The notes under the pieces are model-generated. The model was not told the origin of the DNA, searched no databases, and saw nothing but the letters and a program-made list of their open reading frames with translations. This document shows, piece by piece, positions 36,597 to 44,595 of a stretch of DNA of 64,000 nt. The position numbers were made by a program, and so were the translations under genes. The stretch's first letter is position 1; every line of letters begins with the position of its first letter. Origin of the DNA: Acetobacter tropicalis (GTDB lineage: Bacteria; Pseudomonadota; Alphaproteobacteria; Acetobacterales; Acetobacteraceae); NCBI RefSeq assembly GCF_001580915.1, contig NZ_LHZQ01000222.1, positions 62,001 to 126,000 on the forward strand, in the 5' to 3' direction.

Positions 36597-36606
36597 TCGG
36601 CGAGAG

Positions 36607-36640
36607 CAGGAAGCGGAGGGAAAATCCGCTTCCTGTTTAA
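36607..36640 (+). terminator. Terminator after the first TonB receptor
   Basis: An 11-bp perfect stem (CAGGAAGCGGA / TCCGCTTCCTG) with a GGGAAAA loop, followed by TTTAATTAAAT. It separates the receptor from the lipase gene. Confidence 0.85.
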
Positions 36641-36716
36641 TTAAATGCAAGCCCTGGCTGATTTTTGCGGTCAGTCATGGTTTTATAGCGTTCTCGAAAC
36701 AGAAATGGCGTAGGTT

Positions 36717-38036
36717 ATGTCCTTCACTCACCCCGAAATTCTTTCTGAAAAACGTAACCTTCTGGCGCAGTGTCTGAAAAAGGCGGCGGTACCCAAAAAT
36801 GGTGCGGTGCGTAAGGTGCTTCTGGCCGGGGCGGGTGTGGCTGCCATGGCATGTGGTGTGTCGCAGGCTGCCTTTGCTCAGGCTGACCTCCCCAAAACCA
36901 TCCCCGAGGGCTTGAAGCTGGAGGCAGCACAGGCGCTTCCCATTACGCCTTTCTATACAGATGCTCCATCGGCTGATGCGCCCACATGGCCCGGTGGACT
37001 GATCCGGGCGGAAAAGGTCACGGATTATGCCATCCCGGCGGGGATGACGGTATGGCGTATTCTGTACCACTCTCTGGATGCGGAACGGCATGATGTTGTG
37101 ACATCTGGTTTCGTGCTGTTGCCTGCGGGGCCAGCGCCTGCTGGTGGATGGCCTGTGGTGGCGTGGGCCCACGGCACCAGCGGTGTGGCGCAACCTTGCG
37201 CGCCTTCTCTGATGAAAGATCTCTATTACGGGGATGAAGGGTTGTTTGAATTTCCCAAAGCGGGGCTGGCTGTTGTGGCGACGGACTATCATGGGCAAGG
37301 CACGCCCGGCGCACACCAGTATATGAACAAGCTGGCTCAGGGGTATGATGTCATTTATTCCGTGGCGGCAGCCCATGCGGCGTTGCCGGGTGTGCTGAGC
37401 AAGCAGTGGGTGGCGGATGGCCATTCACAGGGAGGTATGGCATCCTGGAGTGTGGGGGAAATGGAGCAGCAGATGAACAACTCGGATTATCTGGGTACGG
37501 TTTCTGTGTCTGGTACAGTGGATATGCTTGATTTTATTGACCCCAAGCCAGAAGAAGTGGGGGCTCCGTTTTACTTCCCTATGGTGGCATATGGCCTGAA
37601 GGCCCGTTATCCGGACTTTGATGTAAAGAGTGTCCTGACCAAGGAAGGCTATGAACATTACCCGTTGATTGCCACCAAGGGGTGCTGGTTTACGGGGTAT
37701 GCGGCGTATCTGGGCAAAACCAGCGCACAGATCATGAAACCGAACTGGACCAAAGTACCTGCGGTTCAGGCCATGCTGAAGGAAGATATTATTGGCGATA
37801 AGCCGGTAAAAGGTCCGCTGATGGTGCTGACGGGAGGAGGAGATGTGTCCGTGCCACCCGGCGGTGTGAAAAAAACGGCTCAGAAAGCCTGTAAAAATGG
37901 CATCAAGCTATTCTTTCACCTCTATCCCGGCCTGGATCATGATCCGACCATGATCAATTCCACTCAGGATCAAATTGTCTGGATCAAGGATCGCTTTGCA
38001 GGCAAACCATTTGAGCAGAACTGCAACACGCTCTGA
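36717..38036 (+). CDS. Secreted lipase-family alpha/beta hydrolase
   Basis: A 439-residue exported hydrolase of the secretory lipase (LIP) group. A signal sequence (~38-58, LLAGAGVAAMACGVSQAAFA) ends near AQADL; the stretch before it is long and basic. The nucleophile elbow is GHSQGG with Ser237. Candidate acid and His are in GGGDVSVPPG (~375) and LDHDPTM (~408). The HGTSG motif (~142) provides the oxyanion hole. Members cleave esters and acyl lipids in the periplasm or outside. It sits between two TonB receptors but is separated from the first by a strong terminator. Substrate is unknown. Confidence 0.83.
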   Translation: MSFTHPEILSEKRNLLAQCLKKAAVPKNGAVRKVLLAGAGVAAMACGVSQAAFAQADLPKTIPEGLKLEAAQALPITPFYTDAPSADAPTWPGGLIRAEKVTDYAIPAGMTVWRILYHSLDAERHDVVTSGFVLLPAGPAPAGGWPVVAWAHGTSGVAQPCAPSLMKDLYYGDEGLFEFPKAGLAVVATDYHGQGTPGAHQYMNKLAQGYDVIYSVAAAHAALPGVLSKQWVADGHSQGGMASWSVGEMEQQMNNSDYLGTVSVSGTVDMLDFIDPKPEEVGAPFYFPMVAYGLKARYPDFDVKSVLTKEGYEHYPLIATKGCWFTGYAAYLGKTSAQIMKPNWTKVPAVQAMLKEDIIGDKPVKGPLMVLTGGGDVSVPPGGVKKTAQKACKNGIKLFFHLYPGLDHDPTMINSTQDQIVWIKDRFAGKPFEQNCNTL

Positions 38037-38435
38037 AACTGTAACGACGGACTCGGAGAGAGTCCGTCCTACTGCATGACGGCTTCAATTTAGGCCGGAC
38101 AAAGCAAAAACGGCTGTTTGCGGCATATGCCAGCCAGGGTGATTGCGGGTGTGTCCCGTCCTTTCTTCCCCAAAACGTTTCAAGGCGAATGAGAGAGACT
38201 GAGCAGCTTGGGCGAGGGCTATCGCCACAGGAAGACTGTTCTGTCCGTTTTTGTGAAACATGAAGGACAAGAAGGTTCCTCTCTGTAGAAGATTTGTTGT
38301 AACAGAGAGTATGTTGCAAAAAGACAACAAATCTTCCAAACAGATACGGGATCGTAACTTTGGAATTGCAAAAAACACGTGGCTGATATCCCATGAGTGG
38401 GCAACACACTCAAATGCAGTAGGGATTGGCGGCAC
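38037..38435. other. Region between lipase and second TonB receptor
   Basis: About 400 bp with the GACGGACTC/GAGTCCGTC hairpin (38046-38068), a 9-bp stem without a T tract just after the lipase stop. The rest probably holds the receptor promoter; no gene or clear regulator site is seen. Confidence 0.55.
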
Positions 38436-41060
38436 ATGACATCCCGGAAAATATTATTTTCTGCTACTATTCTGGCAGTTCCCATGTTGGGAATGGCATC
38501 ACAGGCGTTTGCTGCTACCGTGCCCCAGGGCACCCAGCATAAATCTCCCCACAAAAAAGCGACAGTACGCGATCTCCCCCATACAGCCGGTGCGGCAACC
38601 GCTACCCGGCCTGCTGTACCGGCCCGCTCTCTCCCACGTCCAAGCCATCGTGTGGCGGATTCCGGTGAAAATGTGATTGTTACTGGCACACACTCAGAAA
38701 ATCGTCATGCACGGCAGAGCATGAGCCCGGTTAAAGTGGTAAGCGGCGCGGTATTGCGCCGGTCTGGCCAGATGAACCTGGCTGATGCCTTGACCCGCAC
38801 TTATGCGTCCGTCAACGTGGAAGCCATGGGCACAGATGCGGCGGCCCTTGTTTCCTCCATTCATATGCGGGGGCTGAGCTCCAACCAGGTTCTGGTGCTG
38901 GTGGATGGAAAACGCCGCCATACAACAACAACGTTTACAGCCACTTCCGGCCCGAACTTTGGTACGACCGGCGTTGATCTCAACATGATTCCCGCCAACA
39001 TGATTGATCATATTGAAGTGCTGGAAGATGGCGCGGCGGCCATGTATGGGTCAGACGCCATTGCCGGTGTGATCAACATCATTACCAAAAAGCAGGATCA
39101 TGGCCTGAATGTTTCAGCGCAGACAGGGGCCAATGCTTATAACGGGGATGGCTGGCAGTATCAGTTCAATGCCGATGGGGGCATGAAACTGGGGAATGAT
39201 GGCTACCTGCATCTTTCCGGCCAGATGTACCATACGGACCACATGGTGCCCAAAAACGTGCGCGATCATCGTCTGGTAGGGGAACAACCGGCTGATCATG
39301 ATGTGGCATCCTATGTCAGCACCGGCGCGCATATTCCTGCTACTTCCAATAAAGTGTTGAGCACAGCAGAAGAAACGCGGGAAAGCTTTGGTCTGGACTG
39401 GGGTAAGCCGCTGAATGAAAATGTGATGTTCTATGGCAGCATCACTTACGCGCACCGTCATGCTGAAACGTATCAGAACTATCGTGTGCCAAACGTAGGG
39501 GGTGGTGTTGCGCTTCCTTACTGGCCATGGGGTTTTACACCGATTGAAACAGCGGAAGAAAATGATTACGCCGCAACTGTAGGAGCCAAGGGCGACCATC
39601 TTCTCGGTTTCCAGTGGGACATTTCTTCCACCTACGGCGCGGACTATAACAAGATTGGGAACAAGAACACCGTTAATACCGGCGTTCTACAGTCCACCTG
39701 TTCAACTGACCCCAATGCAGGTGCAAATTTTTCTCCTGCCGGATGCGGAACCAGCCCAACGGATGTACGGGCTGAAAGCTTCAATATGGCGCAGTGGACA
39801 AACAATCTTGATCTGCGGCGTAATTTCAAGATTGCAGATACGGTTCCCGTGGTGCTGGCATTTGGTGGTGAACACCGTATGGAATCCTATCAAATCTGGG
39901 CTGGAAATCCCTATTCCTATGCGCTTGGTGGAACACAGGGGTTTGCTGGTCTGGCCCCGCAGAACGCGGGCAAGTGGTATCGTAACATCTGGGCCGCTTA
40001 TGTGGATGGTGATTTCCATCTTCTCAAGAACTGGGAACTGGATTTTGCAGGGCGGTTTGAACACTATACAGACGTAGGCAATACGGAAAACGGCAAGGTT
40101 TCCACCCGGTACGACATTACCAAACGGATTGCCCTGCGCGGTACAATCAGCACCGGTTTCCGCGCGCCCACGCTGGCTGAAGAGCACTACAGCGCCATGA
40201 ACGTTTCCCCCAACGGGGCTTCCGGGTTGCTGGCGGCTGACTCTGCAGCGGCGCGTAGTCTTGGGGCACCTGGGCTGAAGCCGGAACGTTCAACCAACGT
40301 GTCAGGCGGGATTGTGGTTGAGCCTGTTCGTGGCTTCCACGTGGAAGTGGATGTTTATCAGATCAATATTCGTGACCGCATTGTGCAGGGTGGAACAGTG
40401 AGCGGCCTGTCTGCTGTCTCGGCCATTCAGTCCATGGGCTTCACGCCCCCGGCGAACGATGCGTCACTGGACAACATTCAGGCCTATTACCTGTCAAACG
40501 GTGCCAGCACCCGTACGCAGGGGTTGGATATCAACGCGGACTACACGTTCCGTATGGGAAAATATGGCACCCTGACAACAACCATGGCGTTGGACCTCAA
40601 CCGCACACGCCTGCATCATAACGGTCTGGGCACCAATGGGGAGGAACTGCTGAACGCCCAGAACATTGGTTACATCACCACAGCTTATCCGCGTAGCAAG
40701 ATCATTCTGAATGCCTTCTACACGGTCGGAAACTGGGATGTGAATATTCGCCAGACCCGTTACGGTGAAACCACAAACATGCTCCAGTATCAGGATTGGG
40801 GTCCAAAGGCGCTGCAATATAGTGTGACCGATTTCTACCAGTTCAAAAATTCGCCCCGCTGGCTGACAGATCTGGAAATTGGGTATCGGGTCAACAAGAA
40901 CTGGCATGTGGCAGTAGGTGGTAACAACCTGTTCAATATCCGCCCCCGGCGCGTGCCGCAAAGTGTGAACTACCTTGGTGCCTACATCTATGATCAGTCA
41001 TCCTCTCAGGTGCCAATGACGGGTGGTTATTACTACGGACGCGTGAACGCGACGTTCTAA
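38436..41060 (+). CDS. TonB-dependent outer-membrane receptor
   Basis: An 874-residue receptor from the ATG at 38436 (MTSRKILFSATILAVP). The signal peptide is cut near AFA-ATVPQ (~27), then a Lys/Pro/Arg-rich linker and a TonB-box region (NVIVTGTHS, ~69). The plug shows QVLVLVDGKRRH (~150) and EVLEDGAAAMYGSDAIAGVINIITK (key residues at ~198-222), the hallmark of iron-complex and vitamin receptors. The barrel ends in YYYGRVNATF with a terminal Phe, matching the outer-membrane assembly signal. The plug motifs resemble siderophore and cobalamin receptors. The ligand is unknown. A terminator follows at 41074. Confidence 0.9.
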   Translation: MTSRKILFSATILAVPMLGMASQAFAATVPQGTQHKSPHKKATVRDLPHTAGAATATRPAVPARSLPRPSHRVADSGENVIVTGTHSENRHARQSMSPVKVVSGAVLRRSGQMNLADALTRTYASVNVEAMGTDAAALVSSIHMRGLSSNQVLVLVDGKRRHTTTTFTATSGPNFGTTGVDLNMIPANMIDHIEVLEDGAAAMYGSDAIAGVINIITKKQDHGLNVSAQTGANAYNGDGWQYQFNADGGMKLGNDGYLHLSGQMYHTDHMVPKNVRDHRLVGEQPADHDVASYVSTGAHIPATSNKVLSTAEETRESFGLDWGKPLNENVMFYGSITYAHRHAETYQNYRVPNVGGGVALPYWPWGFTPIETAEENDYAATVGAKGDHLLGFQWDISSTYGADYNKIGNKNTVNTGVLQSTCSTDPNAGANFSPAGCGTSPTDVRAESFNMAQWTNNLDLRRNFKIADTVPVVLAFGGEHRMESYQIWAGNPYSYALGGTQGFAGLAPQNAGKWYRNIWAAYVDGDFHLLKNWELDFAGRFEHYTDVGNTENGKVSTRYDITKRIALRGTISTGFRAPTLAEEHYSAMNVSPNGASGLLAADSAAARSLGAPGLKPERSTNVSGGIVVEPVRGFHVEVDVYQINIRDRIVQGGTVSGLSAVSAIQSMGFTPPANDASLDNIQAYYLSNGASTRTQGLDINADYTFRMGKYGTLTTTMALDLNRTRLHHNGLGTNGEELLNAQNIGYITTAYPRSKIILNAFYTVGNWDVNIRQTRYGETTNMLQYQDWGPKALQYSVTDFYQFKNSPRWLTDLEIGYRVNKNWHVAVGGNNLFNIRPRRVPQSVNYLGAYIYDQSSSQVPMTGGYYYGRVNATF

Positions 41061-41073
41061 AGGGTTCTTACTG

Positions 41074-41101
41074 GAAGCGGCTGATAAAAGCCGCTTCTTT
41101 T
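41074..41101 (+). terminator. Terminator of the second TonB receptor
   Basis: GAAGCGGC / GCCGCTTC stem with an eight-base loop and a following TTTT. Confidence 0.85.
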
Positions 41102-41171
41102 CAGAGGATGGCGTCAGGAAACACTTTGAAGGCCATTTTTTGAAAACCCGTTTATCGTGCAGGATAAAGGA

Positions 41172-41205
41172 AAGGCCATCTCTGTTAACGGAGATGGCCT
41201 TTTTT
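41172..41205 (+). terminator. Second terminator, bidirectional
   Basis: AAGGCCATCTC / GAGATGGCCTT, an 11-bp perfect stem with a TGTTAACG loop and a T run on the plus strand. It could back up the upstream terminator or end a short transcript starting in between. Confidence 0.85.
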
Positions 41206-41298
41206 GTGACCCTTTGCACAGTCCGTAAAGAGGGGATGGCGTGGGGTCATTGAAACCGGCAAGACAGGTTTGAGATCTTGGCGCAAGGATAACAGGAT

Positions 41299-41334
41299 AA
41301 AAGCCGTTTCCTGTCCGTGGAGGAAACGGCTTCT
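41299..41334 (-). terminator. Terminator of the SDR gene
   Basis: On the minus strand AAGCCGTTTCC pairs with GGAAACGGCTT (11 bp) and TTTT completes the tail, 50 bp beyond the SDR stop. Confidence 0.85.
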
Positions 41335-41382
41335 TGCAGGCTTTTAAAGCTGCGTCATCCACGCAAGGGGCAATTTCTCGGA

Positions 41383-42423
41383 TTAGGGGAGGCCCACACC
41401 GCCATTTGCCCCCACAACCTGGCCAGTAAGGTAGCTGCTCTCACTGGATGCCAGCATCACATAGACCGGGGCGAGTTCTACTGGCTGGCCCGGGCGCTTC
41501 ATGGGAACAGTTTCACCAAATTTCTCGACATTTTCCATGGTCTGGCCACCACTGACCTGAAGGGCCGTCCAGAATGGACCGGGTGCTATGGCGTTCACCC
41601 GAATACCTTTTTCAACCAGTTGCTTGGCGAGCCCTTTGGCAAAATTGGAGATGCCTGCCTTTGTAATTGAATAGTCCAGAATATTGACCGAGGGTTCGTA
41701 AGCATTGGTGGAGGAAGTGAAGATCATGGCTGAGCCCGGCTTCATGAGCGGAATGGCCGCTTTGCTGAGCCAGAACAGCGCGTAAAGATTGGTTTTAAGT
41801 GTCCAGTCGAACGCTTCGGTTGTCACATCCAGAATGCTGTCATGTGTTTGTTGGCGTCCGGCACAATTGACGAAAATATCCAGTCCACCAAGCTCTTCTG
41901 CAGCCCGCTTTACCAGATCCTGACAGAATTTTTCATGACGCAGATCCCCGGGCAGTGCGACGAATTTGCGCCCTTCCTTGCGCACCAGTTCTGCCACTTC
42001 TTTGGCGTCCGCTTCTTCTTGCGGCAGATAGTTGATGGCGACATCCGCACCTTCGCGTGCGTAAGCAATGGCTGCGGCGCGGCCTAGACCGGAATCTCCG
42101 CCTGTAATCAGCGCTTTGCGTCCGGCGAGGCGTCCGCTGCCTTTATAGCTCTTTTCCCCGTGGTCTGGCAGTGGCGTCATTTTGGATGCAAGGCCGGGCC
42201 ATTCCTGTGGCTGTGCCTTGAACGGCGCATGTGGATACAGGGAGCGCGGGTCTTCCAGCGGGGTATTGGAGGCGTTGGGCATGGAAGCTCCTGTTTTCTG
42301 GGATGGCGCGGCAGAAGTGGAAAATGGCAAGGATGATGCCCCGGCAGCGGCGGCAATGCCGGCAACTTTAAAAAGGCGGCGGCGCACCGGATCATACTCG
42401 GGGGTATGCGTGTTATCCGTCAT
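41383..42423 (-). CDS. SDR oxidoreductase, YghA-like, with N-terminal Tat-type signal
   Basis: A 346-residue classical SDR similar to E. coli YghA. From the first ATG the N-terminus carries a twin-arginine-like signal (DPVRRRLFKVAGIAAAAGA, ~11-29). The SDR core has TGGDSGLGRAAAIAYAREG (~103; TGxxxGxG), NCAGRQ (~181) and LDYSITKAG (~247; Tyr and Lys). ASP-type substrate specificity is unknown. A second in-frame ATG at 42282 (MPNASNTPL) has AGGAG five bases before it and would give a leaderless ~298-residue enzyme matching YghA. The upstream start also has AGGAG eight bases before it. See findings for the dual-start idea. Confidence 0.85.
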   Translation of the reverse strand: MTDNTHTPEYDPVRRRLFKVAGIAAAAGASSLPFSTSAAPSQKTGASMPNASNTPLEDPRSLYPHAPFKAQPQEWPGLASKMTPLPDHGEKSYKGSGRLAGRKALITGGDSGLGRAAAIAYAREGADVAINYLPQEEADAKEVAELVRKEGRKFVALPGDLRHEKFCQDLVKRAAEELGGLDIFVNCAGRQQTHDSILDVTTEAFDWTLKTNLYALFWLSKAAIPLMKPGSAMIFTSSTNAYEPSVNILDYSITKAGISNFAKGLAKQLVEKGIRVNAIAPGPFWTALQVSGGQTMENVEKFGETVPMKRPGQPVELAPVYVMLASSESSYLTGQVVGANGGVGLP

Positions 42424-42836
42424 GACGACTTCTCCTCTCTGAAAAAGCTGGGGGCAGGCAAGGAGCCAAGAGAGACTGTAAAAGTCTCCATCCCTTAGGC
42501 GGGGCCATGTCTTGTGTAGACAGACGCGGGTGGTGCCAGGAAGTTCCGTTTTTATTGAAAGCAGAGGGGAAGAATATCTGTAATGAATATCGTGTATAAA
42601 TTGAAATAGGGAGCTGGATTATTCTTTAATTTGGCTCGTTCAATGTTATGAGAAACCCAGAAGAAGATAAATAAGTATTCACTCACGCTGCTAGCGATTA
42701 GAAACTGTTGGTGTCTGGTCTCTTTTGCGTTGCGTAATTTAAGAGACAGGACGGAACATGCCTGCGGTGAGCACGGTGGCCGCTCGCAGGTTTTTTTCTG
42801 TTGCTTCGTGCGTGGAGGCTCTGAAAAGCAGGAATG
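42424..42836. other. 413-bp intergenic region, no gene seen
   Basis: It lies upstream of the SDR and downstream of the ferritin-like gene (both minus). AT-rich around 42560-42660, probably the SDR promoter. I see no recognisable gene, RNA or repeat. Confidence 0.55.
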
Positions 42837-43661
42837 CTAAGTGAGCCCCACCATGCGGGCGAATTTCTTCTGGCGGCTGAAAAACAGTTTTTCAGCAACA
42901 TAAAAGGCAAGATCCTGCAATTTGCTGTGCGGGGTCAGGCCGATGGTCTTGAAGATCATGCCCGTTACTCGTTTCAGGTGTTTGGGCTGATAGGTCTTCA
43001 TGGCGCGGGCCATATAGTTGGCAATGCAGCGGTTGTGATCGTAAGGCATGCCCGCCGGTTCATTGGTTGTATGATAGGCGGAGGCGAGTTCATCATCCTC
43101 GCTTTCTGTCACGCGGCCAAGGGCGATGCGGGCGCGCTGTAGCGTACTGATCTTCTCACGCTTCAGATAGCGGTGCATGTGGTCATAAAACAGCTTGAAG
43201 TGGCGGAATTCATCCGCTGCAATCTGTTTGCACAGGGCCTTCAGCACAGGTTCGTCCGTTGCATCCGCCAGCGCCGTATAGAAGGAGGACGTGCCGGTTT
43301 CCACCATGCAGCGCGCAATCAGTTCACCCGTGCGGGAGCCACGGATGGACTGATCAACATCCAACTGAATCTTGTAGAAATCACGGTAGCGCTGGAAGGC
43401 CTCCTGATAGTCCCACTCAGGGTCAGCCAGCATGGCCCAGCGGCCCAGTGCATCCCCATGCTGAATTTCTTCCACGGCCCAATGATCGGCCGCCTGCCGG
43501 AAATCCGGATCATCATAGAACACGTTATTCAGATACTGGGCGTAGTCCACGCTGTTGCGTTCCACAACAGAGGCTGCCTTCACGGCCTTCACCAGTTCAG
43601 GGTCCACCTTGGAGGGATCAAAGCTGTCCCACGGTAACTGATCAATCTGCCAATGTTTCAT
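42837..43661 (-). CDS. Diiron ferritin-like domain protein
   Basis: A 274-residue, alpha-helical protein. The paired iron-binding motifs EEIQHGD (~64; ExxH) and DEFRHFK (~152; ExxRH-like) sit in the right spacing for a four-helix diiron bundle, with Glu in VETGTSSFY (~120) as a further ligand. This pattern is shared by ferritin-like, acyl-ACP desaturase-like and AurF-type oxygenase proteins, so iron-dependent oxidation rather than storage is likely. No signal peptide is seen. It is preceded by a region with a striking palindrome (43839-43865). Substrate is unknown. Confidence 0.75.
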   Translation of the reverse strand: MKHWQIDQLPWDSFDPSKVDPELVKAVKAASVVERNSVDYAQYLNNVFYDDPDFRQAADHWAVEEIQHGDALGRWAMLADPEWDYQEAFQRYRDFYKIQLDVDQSIRGSRTGELIARCMVETGTSSFYTALADATDEPVLKALCKQIAADEFRHFKLFYDHMHRYLKREKISTLQRARIALGRVTESEDDELASAYHTTNEPAGMPYDHNRCIANYMARAMKTYQPKHLKRVTGMIFKTIGLTPHSKLQDLAFYVAEKLFFSRQKKFARMVGLT

Positions 43662-44120
43662 ACGCGCCCGGTCTCCCGTCCTGACTGCTTGCTACCCTGC
43701 CATCCAGCCTGTGGTTAAAAGGCTGGCCGTGCAGAAACCACCCCGCAAGAGAGAATTTGCGCGGCGGCTGATCCTTAGCCTTTGCTCTTCCAGACGCAAG
43801 AGGGCTGGACTCCTGATGCGCTCCGCCACAGGGCGAAATCTCTACCGTTAACGTAACGGTAGAGAGGGAAGATGGATGCCTGATGACACACTCAGGCTGA
43901 CACTCAACCTGATGTCTGCCAACGCTCTAGCTTAAATCCGGGCCGGACGGAATGCTCTGCCGCAAAAAAGAAGTCCAGAAGCGATCGGGAAAATAGATGG
44001 CAGGATAGCGCGGGCTGCTTCGCCCGATTATGGGCCGCGACGGACCAAACAGGGTTTGCGCGCAGGGGAGAAGGAGAGGCATCCCGGTAACCTTGGGCAG
44101 TGGCTACCGGGATTACGGCC
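43662..44120. other. 459-bp region with an orphan perfect palindrome
   Basis: It lies upstream of the ferritin-like gene and downstream of the thioesterase gene. The 27-bp palindrome at 43839-43865 is the only structure; I see no gene here. Confidence 0.6.
43839..43865. promoter_or_regulatory. Perfect 12-bp inverted repeat, candidate operator
   Basis: TCTCTACCGTTA-ACG-TAACGGTAGAGA, two exact 12-bp arms with a 3-nt spacer. It lacks a T tract, so a terminator is unlikely. The site is ~180-205 bp upstream of the ferritin-like gene. The core resembles operator palindromes of MerR-type regulators, but no such regulator is encoded nearby. Confidence 0.6.
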
Positions 44121-44549
44121 TCAGATTTCAGGATTGACGGGGGCGTCGCCCGGTTTGATGGGGGGCAGGGACCGAGGCCGGCGGTTGGCGTCAAGGGCGA
44201 CGAACGTGAAATCCCCCTCCGTCACCTTGGAGGTAAGATGCGTATGGCGGGCGCGCCGCCATGTTTGCACATGAATGGTCATGGATGTGCGGCCTTCACG
44301 GGTGATTTCCGTATAGATGCTCACCTCATCACCCACGGCCACGGGCTCAAGGAACACCAGCCCGTTGATGGCGACCGTAGCGGCACGCCCGTTGGCCCGG
44401 AAGGCTGCGGTGGTGCCTGCGGCAAGATCCATCTGGGAAATGATCCAGCCACCAAACACGTCCCCTGCCGGGTTGGTGTCCGTTGGCATGGCGACAACGC
44501 GGATGGTAGGAACCCCTTCAGGGATGGTGGAAGGTGTGGCGCTAGGCAT
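44121..44549 (-). CDS. Acyl-CoA thioesterase, YciA-like hotdog fold
   Basis: A 142-residue single-hotdog protein that hydrolyses acyl-CoA thioesters. The hotdog helix PAGDVFGGWIISQMDLAAG (~27-45) carries the conserved Asn/Asp and Gly residues of YciA/BACH-type enzymes, and VEPVAVGDEVSIYTE-like segments (FLEPVAVGDEVSIYTEI, ~66) follow. It is 46 bp downstream of AMP nucleosidase on the same strand and may be co-transcribed. Chain-length preference is unknown. The ATG at 44549 is the natural start. Confidence 0.87.
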   Translation of the reverse strand: MPSATPSTIPEGVPTIRVVAMPTDTNPAGDVFGGWIISQMDLAAGTTAAFRANGRAATVAINGLVFLEPVAVGDEVSIYTEITREGRTSMTIHVQTWRRARHTHLTSKVTEGDFTFVALDANRRPRSLPPIKPGDAPVNPEI

Positions 44550-44595
44550 ACAGTTCAGGCCCTTTCCAGGCTCGTTGCAGTTTGTTCATTGTCCA

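Larger units (their letters stand above)
41061..41382. other. Gap with three hairpins
   Basis: 322 bp between the TonB receptor and the convergent SDR gene. It holds two plus-strand terminators and one minus-strand terminator and no gene. Confidence 0.7.

Noticed and set aside
38046-38068. Nine-bp hairpin after the lipase as a definite terminator
   Set aside because: The stem is perfect, but no T run follows on either strand, so it is only mentioned in the intergenic entry.
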